Positions 25,948 through 35,278 of a stretch of DNA of 64,000 nucleotides are shown here, piece after piece. The stretch comes from Streptomyces sp. VRA16 Mangrove soil. Lineage in GTDB: Bacteria > Actinomycetota > Actinomycetes > Streptomycetales > Streptomycetaceae. The stretch is from positions 992,001 to 1,056,000 of the forward strand of contig NZ_JAFVLN010000001.1 of assembly GCF_017377775.1 (NCBI RefSeq). Direction: 5' to 3'. Under the pieces are notes generated by a model. It saw nothing but the letters and a program-made list of their open reading frames with translations. It was not told the DNA's origin and did no database searches. Both the position numbers and the translations under genes were made by a program. Numbering within the stretch: the first letter of the stretch is position 1; every line of letters begins with the position of its first letter.

Positions 25948-27267
25948 CTACGTTGCGTGCGGGGGCGGCGCGCTCTGTTCGGCGTCCAGTGCGGCGAGCC
26001 GGGCCAGGACCGGCGGCGTTGGCCGGACCGCCGCGAGGGCCTGCCACACGTCGAGGTCGTCCTCGCCCCACGGCGTGTGCGCCCAGTCGGCCAGCAGGTC
26101 GGGATCGCCGCGGGCGACGAGGGCAGCCCGCAGCCCGTCGGCGAGCCTGCGCCGGATGCGGGCCACGGCAGGCGCCTGTGACGCGGGCAGCAGCGGGCCC
26201 GTATAGGCGGACGCGGCGGCCGTCACCGCCCCGGAGCCGAGCCGGCGCTCGACCGTGTCGAGGTCCGATTCGACGGGTGCGGTCAGGCGGTAGGGGCGGG
26301 ACGTGAGCACGTCGGGGCCCAACACCCGCCGCAGCCGCGCCAGTTCGACCCGGAGCGTCACCGGGGTCACGGACTCGTCCTCGTACAGCAGACAGAGCAG
26401 TTCGTCGCCGGTCAGGCCCTCCGGGTGGCGGGCCAGCACGACGAGCAGCTCGCTGTGGCGGCGGCTGAGCCGGGTCTTGCGTCCTGACGGCGTGAGCAGC
26501 AGGGCCTCGTCGCGGCCCAGGACGCTCAGGCGCAGCCCTTGTTCGGTGGCGGACTGCGGTGCGAGCAGTGCCAGTTGGGACTCGGCGGCGCGCGCCACCG
26601 CCTGCACGAACGCCAGGCTGTGCGGATGCGCCAGACCGTCGCCGCCGGTGATGTCGACCGCGCCGAGCAGCCGGCCGGAGTGCGGGTCGTGCACCGGCGC
26701 CGCCGCGCACGTCCACGGCTGCACCTCACGGATGAAGTGCTCGGCGGCGAACACCTGCACGGGGCGGTCCACGGCGACCGCGGTGCCCGGCGCGTTCGTC
26801 CCCATCGCCGATTCCGACCAGCGGGCGCCCGGCACGAAGTTCATCCGGCCCGCCCGCCGCCGTGTCCCCGGGTGCCCCTCGACCCACAGGAGTCTGCCCT
26901 GTGCGTCGCACACGGCCAGGAGATGCTCGCCGTCCGTCGCGAACGTGCCCATCAGCTCGCGGAACAGCGGCATCACCCGGGCCAGCGGATGCTGTGCGCG
27001 GTACGCGCCCAGGTCCCCGTCGGTCAGCTCCACCGAAGCGGAGGCCTCCGGACTGACGTGCGCGCCCGCCGAACGGCGCCACGACGCCGCCACCACCGGC
27101 CGCACCGGACGCACGACGGTGCCCGCCGCGGTGAACCGGTCATGGGCGCGGCGCAGCGCCCGCATCCGCTCGGACGGATCGGTACCCGGCTCCAGGGCGA
27201 CCCATGGATCGGTCAACTCCGCCTCCCCGCACAGTTCTCGCACCGCTCCCGACGGCTGTGGGGACAT
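25948..27267 (-). CDS. GAF-domain regulator with SARP-like C-terminus
   Basis: A 439-residue regulator. Residues 55-240 resemble the AcoR-type sensory part (RVMPLFRELMGTFATDGEHL; GTNAPGTAVAVDRPVQVFA; LLGAVDITGGDGLAHPHSL). The C-terminal part (residues 260-400) replaces the AAA+ module of AcoR with a winged-helix/BTAD-like segment (SRRHSELLVVLARHPEGLTG, then VELARLRRVLG). It should sense an aldehyde- or alcohol-derived signal and activate the aldehyde dehydrogenase just downstream. The start codon lies in a region bearing a 12-bp inverted repeat at 27300-27357. Confidence 0.85.
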   Translation of the reverse strand: MSPQPSGAVRELCGEAELTDPWVALEPGTDPSERMRALRRAHDRFTAAGTVVRPVRPVVAASWRRSAGAHVSPEASASVELTDGDLGAYRAQHPLARVMPLFRELMGTFATDGEHLLAVCDAQGRLLWVEGHPGTRRRAGRMNFVPGARWSESAMGTNAPGTAVAVDRPVQVFAAEHFIREVQPWTCAAAPVHDPHSGRLLGAVDITGGDGLAHPHSLAFVQAVARAAESQLALLAPQSATEQGLRLSVLGRDEALLLTPSGRKTRLSRRHSELLVVLARHPEGLTGDELLCLLYEDESVTPVTLRVELARLRRVLGPDVLTSRPYRLTAPVESDLDTVERRLGSGAVTAAASAYTGPLLPASQAPAVARIRRRLADGLRAALVARGDPDLLADWAHTPWGEDDLDVWQALAAVRPTPPVLARLAALDAEQSAPPPHAT

Positions 27268-27299
27268 CGTCGCTCCGGGGACAGAGGTCGACAAGGAGG

Positions 27300-27357
27300 G
27301 CGGCGCCGATCGCGTGAGGTGGCACATGCCGCACACGTGCGTGAAGATCGGCGCCGC
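27300..27357. repeat. 12-bp perfect inverted repeat upstream of the regulator
   Basis: GCGGCGCCGATC at 27300-27311 is repeated inverted as GATCGGCGCCGC at 27346-27357, with a 34-base middle containing a CACGTG-type palindrome. It lies between the amidase stop and the regulator start. It could terminate the amidase or be an operator. Confidence 0.8.
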
Positions 27358-27380
27358 AGCCGGTTCGGGCGGGGCGAACG

Positions 27381-27992
27381 TCAGGAGAAGTTGACGATCC
27401 GGATGTAGCGGGACCAGTCCCAGTACGGGCCCGGATCCGTGTGGTCGGTGCCGGGCACCTCGGAATGGCCGATGATGTGCTCGCGGTCCATCGGGATGCC
27501 GTAGCGCGCGCAGATCGACGCGGTGAGGGCCGCCGACTGCTCGTACATCGCGTCGGTGAAGTACGCCGGCTGGTCCACCCAGCCCTCGTGCTCGATCCCG
27601 ATGCTGCGCGTGTTGTAGTCCCAGTTCCCCGCGTGCCAGGCGATGTTCTTCTCCCGCACGCACTGCGCGATGTGCCCGTCGGCCGAGCGGACGACATAGT
27701 GCGCGGACACCTGCTTGGCCGGGTTCTGGAAGATGGCGAGGGCGTCGGCGTACGTCTCCTGCGTGACATGGATGATCACGTAGTCGACCGGATAGGACGC
27801 CGGCCGGCTGGACACCGTGTAGTTGGACGTGCTGGCGGGGACGGACTCGGCGGGAGGGTAGTCGACGGCGAGCGCCTGGGCGTCGGCGCGGCCCGCGCCG
27901 AGGAGCGCCCCGGGCACCGCGGCGAGCGCCCCGGCCTGGAGGAGACGGCGGCGGCTGGTGCCGCCGGTGTGCTGTTCTCTTGCTCGGTCCAT
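27381..27992 (-). CDS. Tat-exported N-acetylmuramoyl-L-alanine amidase
   Basis: A 203-residue protein with a twin-arginine signal (SRRRLLQAGALAAVPGALLG, then GRADA) and an Amidase_2 domain (residues 60-200). Zinc ligands and catalytic residues are seen in YVIIHVTQETYADAL, SIGIEHEGWV and HIIGHSEVPGTDHTDPGPYW (final His/Asp). The length is usual for small secreted amidases. It should cut peptidoglycan cross-bridges outside the membrane. AGGCAGGA precedes the ATG. It lies downstream of the formamidase gene, from which 54 bases separate it. Confidence 0.93.
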   Translation of the reverse strand: MDRAREQHTGGTSRRRLLQAGALAAVPGALLGAGRADAQALAVDYPPAESVPASTSNYTVSSRPASYPVDYVIIHVTQETYADALAIFQNPAKQVSAHYVVRSADGHIAQCVREKNIAWHAGNWDYNTRSIGIEHEGWVDQPAYFTDAMYEQSAALTASICARYGIPMDREHIIGHSEVPGTDHTDPGPYWDWSRYIRIVNFS

Positions 27993-28046
27993 GACGATCC
28001 TGCCTTTCGACTGGCTCGGACGGTGGGGGGAGGTGAACCGGCAGTG

Positions 28047-29081
28047 CTACCGCACCCGGAACGGCTCGGGCGCCGGGAGCGTCGCCGCGATCTCGCGCAG
28101 CCGCGCATGCATCCCGCGGTGCGTCTCGCGCACCGGCAGCCACTCCTTGCGGAGCTTGGCGATGCACGTGTAATTGGTGTCGCAGACGTTGGCGAGCGGC
28201 GACTCGACGGTCTGCGTCGCGAACTGATAAGCGTCCAGCTCGCTGAAGCCGTAGTCCCGCACGAGCCACTGCACCAGGTCGAGCTGGGATATCCGGAACG
28301 CGTCCTCGAGCGGACGGGCCGAGCCCGTCGAGATGATGTGGGTGTCCGACTCGATGCGGGGCCACGGCGTCGCCACGCCCTTGAGCAGCTCCACGACCAC
28401 GACGGTGCGCATCGCGCACTCGACGGCCACACCGCAGGTCTCGCCCTCGCCCTGCCGGGCGTGCCCGTCACCCAGGCTCAGCAGCGCGCCCTCCACGTTC
28501 ACCCCGAGATAGCAGGTGACGCCCGCGCGCATCTCCGGCGTGTCCATGTTCCCGCCGTGCGCGTCGGGTACGAGCGCCGAGCGGACCTCCAGGTTCGCCG
28601 GAGCCACGCCGACCGTCCCGTGCATCGGGTCCATCGGCAGTTCCATGGTGAACTCGCTGTCACGGGCGGCGAACTGAGCGGTCCGCCGGTCGTGGTCGAG
28701 CTGCCAGATCCAGACCTGCTCCGGCAGCGGCGGCTGCAGCGTGGCCGTCGTGTGCGTGGACGTCAGCGCCCCGAACAGCGGCACCGTCGTGGACGCCGCC
28801 CAGTCACGGGCCGGCTCCACCGACACGAAGTGCACGGCGACCGTGTCGCCCGGCTCCGCGCCCTCGATGTGGAAGGGGCCCGTCTGCGGATTCAGGTAAG
28901 GGAACTCGCAGACCTCCGAGACGAGATCCTTCTCCGAACGGATCCGGCCGCCGTAACAGTCCTCCGTGTACAGATCGAGCACCGTGCCGGGCGCGATGCG
29001 GGCGACGGGCGGCGCGCCGCCGAACGTCCAGGCGTACTCGCCGGGTTCGGGCCGGACCGTCAGCATCCGGGGGTCGCTCAT
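28047..29081 (-). CDS. Acetamidase/formamidase family protein
   Basis: A 344-residue FmdA/AmdA-type amidohydrolase. Landmarks are CYGGRIRSEKDL, GPFHIEGAEPGDTVAVHF, PMHGTVGVAP, DAHGGNMDTPEMRAG, GDGHARQGEGETCGVAVEC and the C-terminal SPLANVCDTNYTC. Acidic and His residues in the GGNMD and GDGHA strings are the family's metal/catalytic positions. It hydrolyses small amides to a carboxylate and ammonia. It overlaps the upstream permease gene by 4 bp (ATGA), so permease and hydrolase are translated together; the permease likely brings in the amide or related compound. Confidence 0.92.
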   Translation of the reverse strand: MSDPRMLTVRPEPGEYAWTFGGAPPVARIAPGTVLDLYTEDCYGGRIRSEKDLVSEVCEFPYLNPQTGPFHIEGAEPGDTVAVHFVSVEPARDWAASTTVPLFGALTSTHTTATLQPPLPEQVWIWQLDHDRRTAQFAARDSEFTMELPMDPMHGTVGVAPANLEVRSALVPDAHGGNMDTPEMRAGVTCYLGVNVEGALLSLGDGHARQGEGETCGVAVECAMRTVVVVELLKGVATPWPRIESDTHIISTGSARPLEDAFRISQLDLVQWLVRDYGFSELDAYQFATQTVESPLANVCDTNYTCIAKLRKEWLPVRETHRGMHARLREIAATLPAPEPFRVR

Positions 29082-30589
29082 GAGGGCTGTGCTCCGCTCT
29101 GTGTGGGGTGGACGGTGGGCGCCTCGTCGTCGAGGTGGACCCGTGCGGTCTCCGCTATCCGCTCCGGGCGCCGGCGCAGCAGGACCACCAGGACGACAAC
29201 GCCGAGCGCGAGCCAGACTGCGACGACCGGGCCCGCGTACGACACCGGCGCGGTCAGCTCGGTGACGAAGTCGAAGACGGGCAGCCCGGCCGCCGTCAGG
29301 AGCGCGGGCACGAAGGCCGCGATGCCGAGCAGCGGGAACAACAGGTGCCGCACCGGCCGCAGTTCGGCGCGAGCCCGACGCAGGAAGTAGCTCGCGCAGG
29401 CCACGTTGGTGATGATGTACACGCCGATGATCACCGTCACGATGACCGTGGCGAGCAGCAGGAACGCCGTGACCGGGTCATAGGCGAAGCCCAGGCCCAG
29501 CATCGCCGCCACCGCCACCATGAACTGCAGCACCACCCCGACGACGGGGGAGCGGCGCACCGGGTGCAGACGGGTGAACGCGCGCGGGAAGACGCCGACC
29601 CGGCCGAGGGCGAAGGCGGTGCGGGTCGACACCGTTGCGCACGCGTTGGCGTTCGCCACCGTCGAGTTGACCACGGCCAGGAAGACCAGGACCCAGAACA
29701 GTCCGAAGGACGCACGGGCCACGCCCTCCCAGGACGCCGGGCCCGAGCTGCCGAACGTGGAGAACTTGTCGGGTCCCACGTACACGGCCATCGCGTACGT
29801 CGTGATCACGTACACCAGCCCGATGGACAGGGCCGCGCCGAGCACCGCCCGGTGCATCGTGCGCCGCGGGTTCTTGGTCTCCTCGGCGAGCGGCGCCGCC
29901 GCCTCGAAACCGGCGAACGCGAGAACCGTGTACACGGACCCGGCGAAGACCCCGCTGAATCCCGCGAAACCGTCGGCCGTGTGTGAAGTACCGAACACCG
30001 AGAGGGTGTTGCCGTCCCCCGCCTTCACGATGAGCAGCACCGCGAAGACCAGGAAGACCAGAACCTCGAAGACGCCCAGCACCGTGCCGAAGCGGGCCGA
30101 GGCGCGGATGCCGACGTAACCGGCGACCGCGATGACGGCGGCACCCGCCAACGACCACGGCCACCACAGATCCGCGGGGTACGAAGCCCATTCGTCGTGC
30201 AGGGTGCCCGCCGTCGTGAACCCCAGCTGCAGGAGCAGCAGCGGTGGAACGAGCGCCTCCACGAAGACATAGCCCCAGCCGACGAGGAAACCCACCGCCG
30301 GGTGCAGCCCCTGCGCCGCGTACGTCGCCACGGATCCGGCCGCCGGCATCCGGCGGGCCAGCTCGGCCACGCACGACGCGGTGAACAGACAGGCCACCAG
30401 GGCGATCAGCACGGACAGCGGCAGGCTGCCGCCCGCGAACGCCGCTCCCGACGGGATCGACGCGGCGACGGCGGCGGCCGGAGCCATCGCGGTCACGCTC
30501 TGGAACAGCACCTCACGCAGCCCGATCGCCTCACGGCGCAGGCCGGGACCGGCTGGTGCGGCCCCGCTTCCGGCAACGTCCCCCGACAC
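29078..30589 (-). CDS. APC family amino acid/amide permease
   Basis: A 503-residue transporter with twelve helices. The family's N-terminal helix reads GLREVLFQSVTAMAPAAAVA, followed by SLPLSVLIALVACLFTASCV. The C-terminus is Arg/His-rich (LLRRRPERIAETARVHL). The GTG at 30589 follows AAGGGGG at 7 bases and removes a spurious Arg-rich extension. APC members import amino acids or small amides by proton coupling. The 4-bp overlap with the formamidase suggests an amide or an amino-acid amide as substrate. Confidence 0.9.
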   Translation of the reverse strand: MSGDVAGSGAAPAGPGLRREAIGLREVLFQSVTAMAPAAAVAASIPSGAAFAGGSLPLSVLIALVACLFTASCVAELARRMPAAGSVATYAAQGLHPAVGFLVGWGYVFVEALVPPLLLLQLGFTTAGTLHDEWASYPADLWWPWSLAGAAVIAVAGYVGIRASARFGTVLGVFEVLVFLVFAVLLIVKAGDGNTLSVFGTSHTADGFAGFSGVFAGSVYTVLAFAGFEAAAPLAEETKNPRRTMHRAVLGAALSIGLVYVITTYAMAVYVGPDKFSTFGSSGPASWEGVARASFGLFWVLVFLAVVNSTVANANACATVSTRTAFALGRVGVFPRAFTRLHPVRRSPVVGVVLQFMVAVAAMLGLGFAYDPVTAFLLLATVIVTVIIGVYIITNVACASYFLRRARAELRPVRHLLFPLLGIAAFVPALLTAAGLPVFDFVTELTAPVSYAGPVVAVWLALGVVVLVVLLRRRPERIAETARVHLDDEAPTVHPTQSGAQPS

Positions 30590-30837
30590 AGGAATCCCCC
30601 TTCCCGTGCGCACGCCGCCGCCCGTCGGGCGGACGGGAGCGCGGCGCCTCGCGTGAAGTACGGTACGGGGCCCGCAGGTTGGGGCGGAAGAGGGCGCGGC
30701 GGATCTGTGGACAACTCTCGGGTTGTGCATACCCGCACGTCAGAGCCGCTTCAGAGGTTCGGACCACTGGCGGTGAAGGGCGACGCGGGTGCGCCGGATG
30801 CGCTGCTCCTTCCCGGCGCGCCGTCGTGGTCCGTCCG

Positions 30838-32052
30838 TCAGCCGCCCGCCGCGACCGACCCCACCGGATCGTCGAGCACCGCCCGTACCACCGAGTGCGC
30901 GGCCCCCAGCAGCGGCCCCTGCGAACCGAGTCCGGACACCAGCACACCGTCCGCCGGAGCCGCCATACGCCGCGTCAACTCCTTGTCCAGGGACGGGAGA
31001 AGCCAGGGGGCGAGTCGGGAGAGCGCGCCGCCGAGCACCACCGCGCGCGGATCGAGCAGATTCACCGCGCCGGTCAGCGCGATGCCGAGCGCGGTACCTG
31101 CGCCGCGCAACGCCTTGCGGGTGGCTGCGTCCCCGGCCTCGGCCCGCCCGGCCAGCAGCGACACCCGGTCGGCGCCCGGCCCGAGCCCCGCCGCGCGCAG
31201 CACCGCCTCCTCGCCCGCGTACTGCTCCAGGCAGCCCCGGCCGCCGCACGGGCACGCCGGGCCCTCGGGGCGTACCGGCACGTGCCCGAGCTCGCCCGCG
31301 AACCCCCGCGCCCCGCGCAGCAGCCGGCCGTCCACGACGAGTGCCGCGCCGATGCCGATCTCGGCCGACACGTGCAGGAAGTCGGCCGGGCATGCGTCGG
31401 CCAGCCAGAGTTCGGCGAGGGCGCCGAAGTTCGCCTCGTTGTCGACGGTGAGAGGTGTACCGTGCGGCGGCAGCACGTCGTCCGGCAGCAGCGCGGCGAC
31501 GTCCGTGTCGTGCCAGTCGAGGTTCGGGGCGCGCACGACGGTCCGCGTGTCCCGCCCCACGAGGCCGGGCACCGCCACCGCGAGCCCCGCCGGACGCAGC
31601 CCCTCGTCCCGCGCCTGAGCGTTCACCTGCCGTATCAGCTCGGCGAGTTCGGCCAGGACCGGCCGCGCGGCCCGCCCCCGGTTGGCGACCCGGAGCTCCG
31701 CACGGGCCCGCACCTCGCCGCGCAGGTCCACCGCGCACACCGCGAGATGATCCACGCCCACCTCGGCGCCGATCCCCGCGGGCCCCCGGCCGCTGACCGC
31801 GAGCGCCGAACCGGGCCGGCCCACACCGCCGGGCCGCTGCGGTCCCAGCTCCTCCAGGAGCCCGGCCCGGATCAGCTCGTCGACGAGCGTGGAGATCGCG
31901 GCCCGCGTCAGACCGATGCGCTGGGCCACCGATGCCCGCGACAGCGGCCCCTCGGCGGCCACCGTGTGCAGCACGCGGGAGAGATTGCGGCGGCGCATGG
32001 CCTGTTGGGTGTCCGGCGTCCCCGGGCGCGGGCGGTGCAGTGGTGCGGTCAT
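30838..32052 (-). CDS. xylR: ROK family transcriptional repressor (XylR-like)
   Basis: A 404-residue ROK regulator. An N-terminal winged HTH (residues 20-70, ATG TAPLHRPRPG then RRRNLSRVLHTVAAEGPLSR, VAQRIGLTRAAISTLVDEL) precedes the sugar-kinase-like domain. Phosphate/sugar motifs are LAVCAVDLRGEV, GLVGRDTR and the zinc-binding CPCGGRGCLEQYAGEEA. It lies downstream of xylB on the same strand, separated by the 81-bp repeat array. By position it is the repressor of the divergent xylA/xylB pair, sensing xylose, though this is inference. Confidence 0.9.
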   Translation of the reverse strand: MTAPLHRPRPGTPDTQQAMRRRNLSRVLHTVAAEGPLSRASVAQRIGLTRAAISTLVDELIRAGLLEELGPQRPGGVGRPGSALAVSGRGPAGIGAEVGVDHLAVCAVDLRGEVRARAELRVANRGRAARPVLAELAELIRQVNAQARDEGLRPAGLAVAVPGLVGRDTRTVVRAPNLDWHDTDVAALLPDDVLPPHGTPLTVDNEANFGALAELWLADACPADFLHVSAEIGIGAALVVDGRLLRGARGFAGELGHVPVRPEGPACPCGGRGCLEQYAGEEAVLRAAGLGPGADRVSLLAGRAEAGDAATRKALRGAGTALGIALTGAVNLLDPRAVVLGGALSRLAPWLLPSLDKELTRRMAAPADGVLVSGLGSQGPLLGAAHSVVRAVLDDPVGSVAAGG

Positions 32053-32083
32053 GCGGACATCGTCGCAGGGCAGGGGGCGCCGC

Positions 32084-32406
32084 GTGTGCCCGGCCCGGAT
32101 GCGTCCGCCGCCCGCATGTTCATGCCCGCTCCGGCAGCGGGGCGGCGCCCGCCGGATCCGGGGGGTGTGCCCGGCCCGGATGCGTCCGCCGCCCGCATGT
32201 TCATGCTTGCTCCGGCAGTGGGGCGGCGCCCGCCGGATCCGGGGTGTGTGCCCGGCCTGGATCCGTCCGCTGCCCGCATGCTCATGCTCGCTCCAGCAGT
32301 GGCGCCGCGCCCGCCGGAATCGGGTGTGTGCCCGGCCCGGATCCGTCCGCTGCCCGCATGCTCATGCTCGCTCCAGCAGCGGCGCCGCGCCCGCCAGAAC
32401 CGCCGA
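32084..32406. repeat. Four ~81-bp tandem repeats derived from the xylB 3' end
   Basis: Units start at 32084, 32165, 32246 and 32326 (each from GTGTGCCCGGCC), giving periods of 81, 81 and 80 bases. The fourth unit contains the last 15 codons of xylB and its stop. The three others are decayed copies of that same sequence (GCATGCTCATGCTCGCTCCA and relatives) further from the gene. The array fills the gap to the ROK regulator. This is tandem duplication of a gene end, not spaced CRISPR repeats. Confidence 0.9.
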
Positions 32407-33798
32407 GATCCGCTCCATCGTCGCCGCGTCCCGCTCCGCCGGATCGAGGACCGGCCCGCGCGCGGTGTCCCAGCGCCGGGCCACCGCGGCCGGGTCCTCG
32501 CCGGTGAGCAGCCCCGCCGCCTGCGCGGCGGCGCCGAGCGCCACCAGTTCGCGGGCCTCAGGGACCTGCACGGCCCGGCCGGAGAGCCGCCGCACCGTCT
32601 GCTGCCAGGCCGTGCCGCGCGCCCCGCCGCCGATGAGCAGCAGCGGGACCGTGGGGTCGGCGTCGGCGTCCAGGACCCGGTCGAGCGCGCCGAGCAGGGC
32701 GTGCACCGCCCCGTCGTACGCGGCCTGGAGCAGCTGCCCGCCGGTCGTGTCGTGCCGCAGCCCGGTCAACAGGCCCGAGGCGTCCGGCAGATCGGGCGTC
32801 CGCTCGCCGTCGAGATAGGGCAGCACGGTCGCGCTCCCGCCCGCCTCCACCGCCTCCCGGTCCAGGCCGAGCAGCGCCGCGATCCGGTCGACGGCGAGGG
32901 TGCAGTTCAGGGTGCAGGCGAGCGGCAGCCAGTCGCCGCGTGCGTCGGCGAACCCGGCGACGGTCCCCGAGGGGTCGGCGGGCCGGTTCCGTGACACCGC
33001 GTACACCGTCCCCGAGGTGCCGAGGCTGAGCACCGGCGTGCCGGGACGCAGCCCGAGGCCCAGCGCCGCCGCGGCGTTGTCACCCGTGCCCGCCGCCACC
33101 AACGTGCCCTTGGCGAAGGGGAGTTCACCGGCGGCGTCGCGGACCGTGCCCGCGACCTCACCCGGCCCCACCACGCGGGGCAGCAGCGCGGCGTCGAGCC
33201 CCACCCGGTCGAGCACGTCCGCGTCGTACGCCTCGGTGGACGACGCCCACCATCCCGTACCGGACGCGTCGCCGCGGTCCGTGGTGCCCGCGCCCGTGAG
33301 GCGTCCCGTCAGATAGTCGTGGGGGAGACGCACGGCCGCCGTCGCCCGTACCGCGTCCGGTTCGTGCTCCGTGAGCCACGCCCACTTGGCGACGGTGAAC
33401 GAGGCGCCGGGCACGCTGCCGAACCGCTCCGCCCACGCCTTGGGCCCCCCGAGCTCGTCCACCAGACGCCGGGCCTGCGGCGCGGACCGCACGTCGTTCC
33501 ACAGTAGCGCCGGACGCACCGGCCGCCCCTGCGCGTCCAGGGTCACCAGGCCGTGCTGCTGTCCGCCGACGGACACCGCCGAGGCCCGCCGGGCCGCGTC
33601 CCCGCACTGTGCGAGCGCCGTGCGCAGCGCCGCGTACCACTCCTCGGGGTCGCTCTCTCGGCCCGCGCCCGAGGACACCGTGTGCGCGGCCTGCCCGCTC
33701 GCCACGACCGCGCCGGTGGCGACGTCGACGACCAGCGCCTTGGTGGACTGGGTGGAACTGTCGATCCCTACGACGAGGGGACCGTCGGCAGCGGACAT
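32362..33798 (-). CDS. xylB: Xylulokinase
   Basis: A 478-residue FGGY-family carbohydrate kinase. The N-terminal phosphate loop is VGIDSSTQSTKALVVD, followed by SVGGQQHGLV, LLWNDVRSAPQARRL, catalytic-Asp region GTGDNAAAALGLGL, and C-terminal LLIGGGARGTAWQQTV. It phosphorylates D-xylulose made by XylA. The ATG at 33798 follows GGAGAG at 6 bases; codons up to 33825 would add nine residues. Its 3' end lies inside the 81-bp repeat array, so the last 14 residues are part of a repeat unit. Divergent from xylA. Confidence 0.95.
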   Translation of the reverse strand: MSAADGPLVVGIDSSTQSTKALVVDVATGAVVASGQAAHTVSSGAGRESDPEEWYAALRTALAQCGDAARRASAVSVGGQQHGLVTLDAQGRPVRPALLWNDVRSAPQARRLVDELGGPKAWAERFGSVPGASFTVAKWAWLTEHEPDAVRATAAVRLPHDYLTGRLTGAGTTDRGDASGTGWWASSTEAYDADVLDRVGLDAALLPRVVGPGEVAGTVRDAAGELPFAKGTLVAAGTGDNAAAALGLGLRPGTPVLSLGTSGTVYAVSRNRPADPSGTVAGFADARGDWLPLACTLNCTLAVDRIAALLGLDREAVEAGGSATVLPYLDGERTPDLPDASGLLTGLRHDTTGGQLLQAAYDGAVHALLGALDRVLDADADPTVPLLLIGGGARGTAWQQTVRRLSGRAVQVPEARELVALGAAAQAAGLLTGEDPAAVARRWDTARGPVLDPAERDAATMERISAVLAGAAPLLERA

Positions 33799-33950
33799 GC
33801 GGCTCTCCAGACTCATGTGACTCACTCACTGATGATCCACCGGTGTGACCGTCCGGGGGCGGGCCGCAACTGTGTCTGCCGTACGGCCAGTTGCTCCGCA
33901 CGGACCGCGCGAACTCGTACCCGTGAGGACCCTTCCCAGCGGCGTGCCCG

Positions 33951-33993
33951 CATATTAATTTGTAAATGCCCATGACGAAATAGGTGGGCACGG
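33951..33993. promoter_or_regulatory. AT-rich xylA/xylB intergenic control element
   Basis: A sudden AT-rich stretch (CATATTAATTTGTAAATG) in the 235-base gap between divergent xylB and xylA. ROK repressors of sugar genes usually bind AT-rich inverted repeats, so this is a candidate XylR operator and the -10 region for one or both genes. No perfect palindrome was confirmed. Confidence 0.45.
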
Positions 33994-34033
33994 AGCAGTG
34001 CCGCACGCCCCACTACGGCGAGGGAGCCGCGAG

Positions 34034-35200
34034 ATGACGTACCAGCCCACCCCGGACGACAAGTTCAGCTTCGGCCTGTGGACGGTCGGCTGGCAGGGCC
34101 GCGACCCGTTCGGCGACGCCACGCGCCCCGCGCTCGATCCCGTCGAGACGGTGCAGCGGCTGGCCGAACTCGGCGCCTACGGCGTCACGTTCCACGACGA
34201 CGACCTGATTCCGTTCGGCGCGTCGGAGTCCGAGCGCGAGTCCCACATCAAGCGGTTCCGGCAGGCGCTGGACGCCACCGGGATGAAGGTGCCCGCCGCC
34301 ACCACGAACCTCTTCACCCACCCCGTCTTCAAGGACGGCGCCTTCACCGCCAACGACCGCGACGTGCGCCGCTACGCGATCCGCAAGGTGATCCGCAACG
34401 TCGACCTGGCGGTCGAACTCGGTGCGCAGACGTACGTCGCCTGGGGCGGGCGCGAGGGCGCCGAGTCGGGCGGCGCGAAGGACGTGCGCGACGCGCTCGA
34501 CCGGATGAAGGAGGCGTTCGACCTGCTCGGCGAGTACGTCACCGAGCAGGGGTACGACCTGCGCTTCGCCATCGAGCCGAAGCCGAACGAGCCCCGCGGC
34601 GACATCCTGCTGCCCACCGTCGGCCACGCCCTGGCGTTCATCGAACGCCTTGAACGCCCCGAACTGTTCGGCGTCAACCCGGAGGTGGGCCACGAGCAGA
34701 TGGCGGGCCTCAACTTCCCGCACGGCATCGCCCAGGCGCTGTGGGCCGACAAGCTCTACCACATCGACCTCAACGGCCAGAACGGCATCAAGTACGACCA
34801 GGACCTGCGCTTCGGCGTCGGCGACGTGCGCGCCGCGTTCTGGCTCGTGGACCTGCTGGAATCGGCCGGCTACAGCGGGCCGAAGGTCTTCGACTTCAAG
34901 CCGCCGCGGACCGAGGACTTCGACGGCGTGTGGCGGTCCGCCGCGGGCTGCATGCGCAACTACCTGATCCTCAAGGACCGGGCCGCCGCCTTCCGCGCCG
35001 ACCCGGAGGTCCAGGAGGCGCTGCGGGCCGCGCGTCTCGACCAGCTCGCCCAGCCGACCGCCGCCGACGGCCTGCACGGCCTGCTGGCCGACAAGAGCGC
35101 CTTCGAGGAGTTCGACGTGGACGCCGCCGCGGAGCGCGGCATGGCCTTCGAGCGGCTCGACCAGCTGGCCATGGACCACCTGCTGATGGCCCGCGGCTGA
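34034..35200 (+). CDS. xylA: Xylose isomerase
   Basis: A 388-residue xylose isomerase of normal class I length. The sequence is standard for Streptomyces: [103 protein letters not shown]. The active-site His54-type residue (TFHDDD) and metal-binding Glu/Asp residues are all present. It interconverts D-xylose and D-xylulose in the cytoplasm. GGGAG precedes the ATG. A perfect hairpin follows at 35235-35262. Confidence 0.97.
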   Translation: MTYQPTPDDKFSFGLWTVGWQGRDPFGDATRPALDPVETVQRLAELGAYGVTFHDDDLIPFGASESERESHIKRFRQALDATGMKVPAATTNLFTHPVFKDGAFTANDRDVRRYAIRKVIRNVDLAVELGAQTYVAWGGREGAESGGAKDVRDALDRMKEAFDLLGEYVTEQGYDLRFAIEPKPNEPRGDILLPTVGHALAFIERLERPELFGVNPEVGHEQMAGLNFPHGIAQALWADKLYHIDLNGQNGIKYDQDLRFGVGDVRAAFWLVDLLESAGYSGPKVFDFKPPRTEDFDGVWRSAAGCMRNYLILKDRAAAFRADPEVQEALRAARLDQLAQPTAADGLHGLLADKSAFEEFDVDAAAERGMAFERLDQLAMDHLLMARG

Positions 35201-35234
35201 CCCGCAGAGCGGTCCCGCACGGTTTCAACTCCTC

Positions 35235-35262
35235 TCAGGGGGTCGCGCGTTCGGCCCCCTGA
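35235..35262 (+). terminator. xylA terminator hairpin
   Basis: Perfect 8-bp arms TCAGGGGG and CCCCCTGA enclose a 12-base loop, 35 bases after the xylA stop and just before the next gene's start. Confidence 0.75.
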
Positions 35263-35278
35263 AGGCGAACCTGGGGGC

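Noticed and set aside
23983..26181. A 730-codon plus-strand frame
   Set aside because: It is antisense to the aldehyde dehydrogenase and regulator genes and has Val/Glu-rich shadow composition.
32084..32406. CRISPR array
   Set aside because: Units are directly adjacent with no unique spacers, and the repeat copies a gene end.
30556..32994. A very long plus-strand frame across xylR and xylB, with a 27-residue repeat (PGPDASAARMF)
   Set aside because: It is the antisense of two clear genes; the protein repeat is only the translation of the 81-bp DNA repeat.
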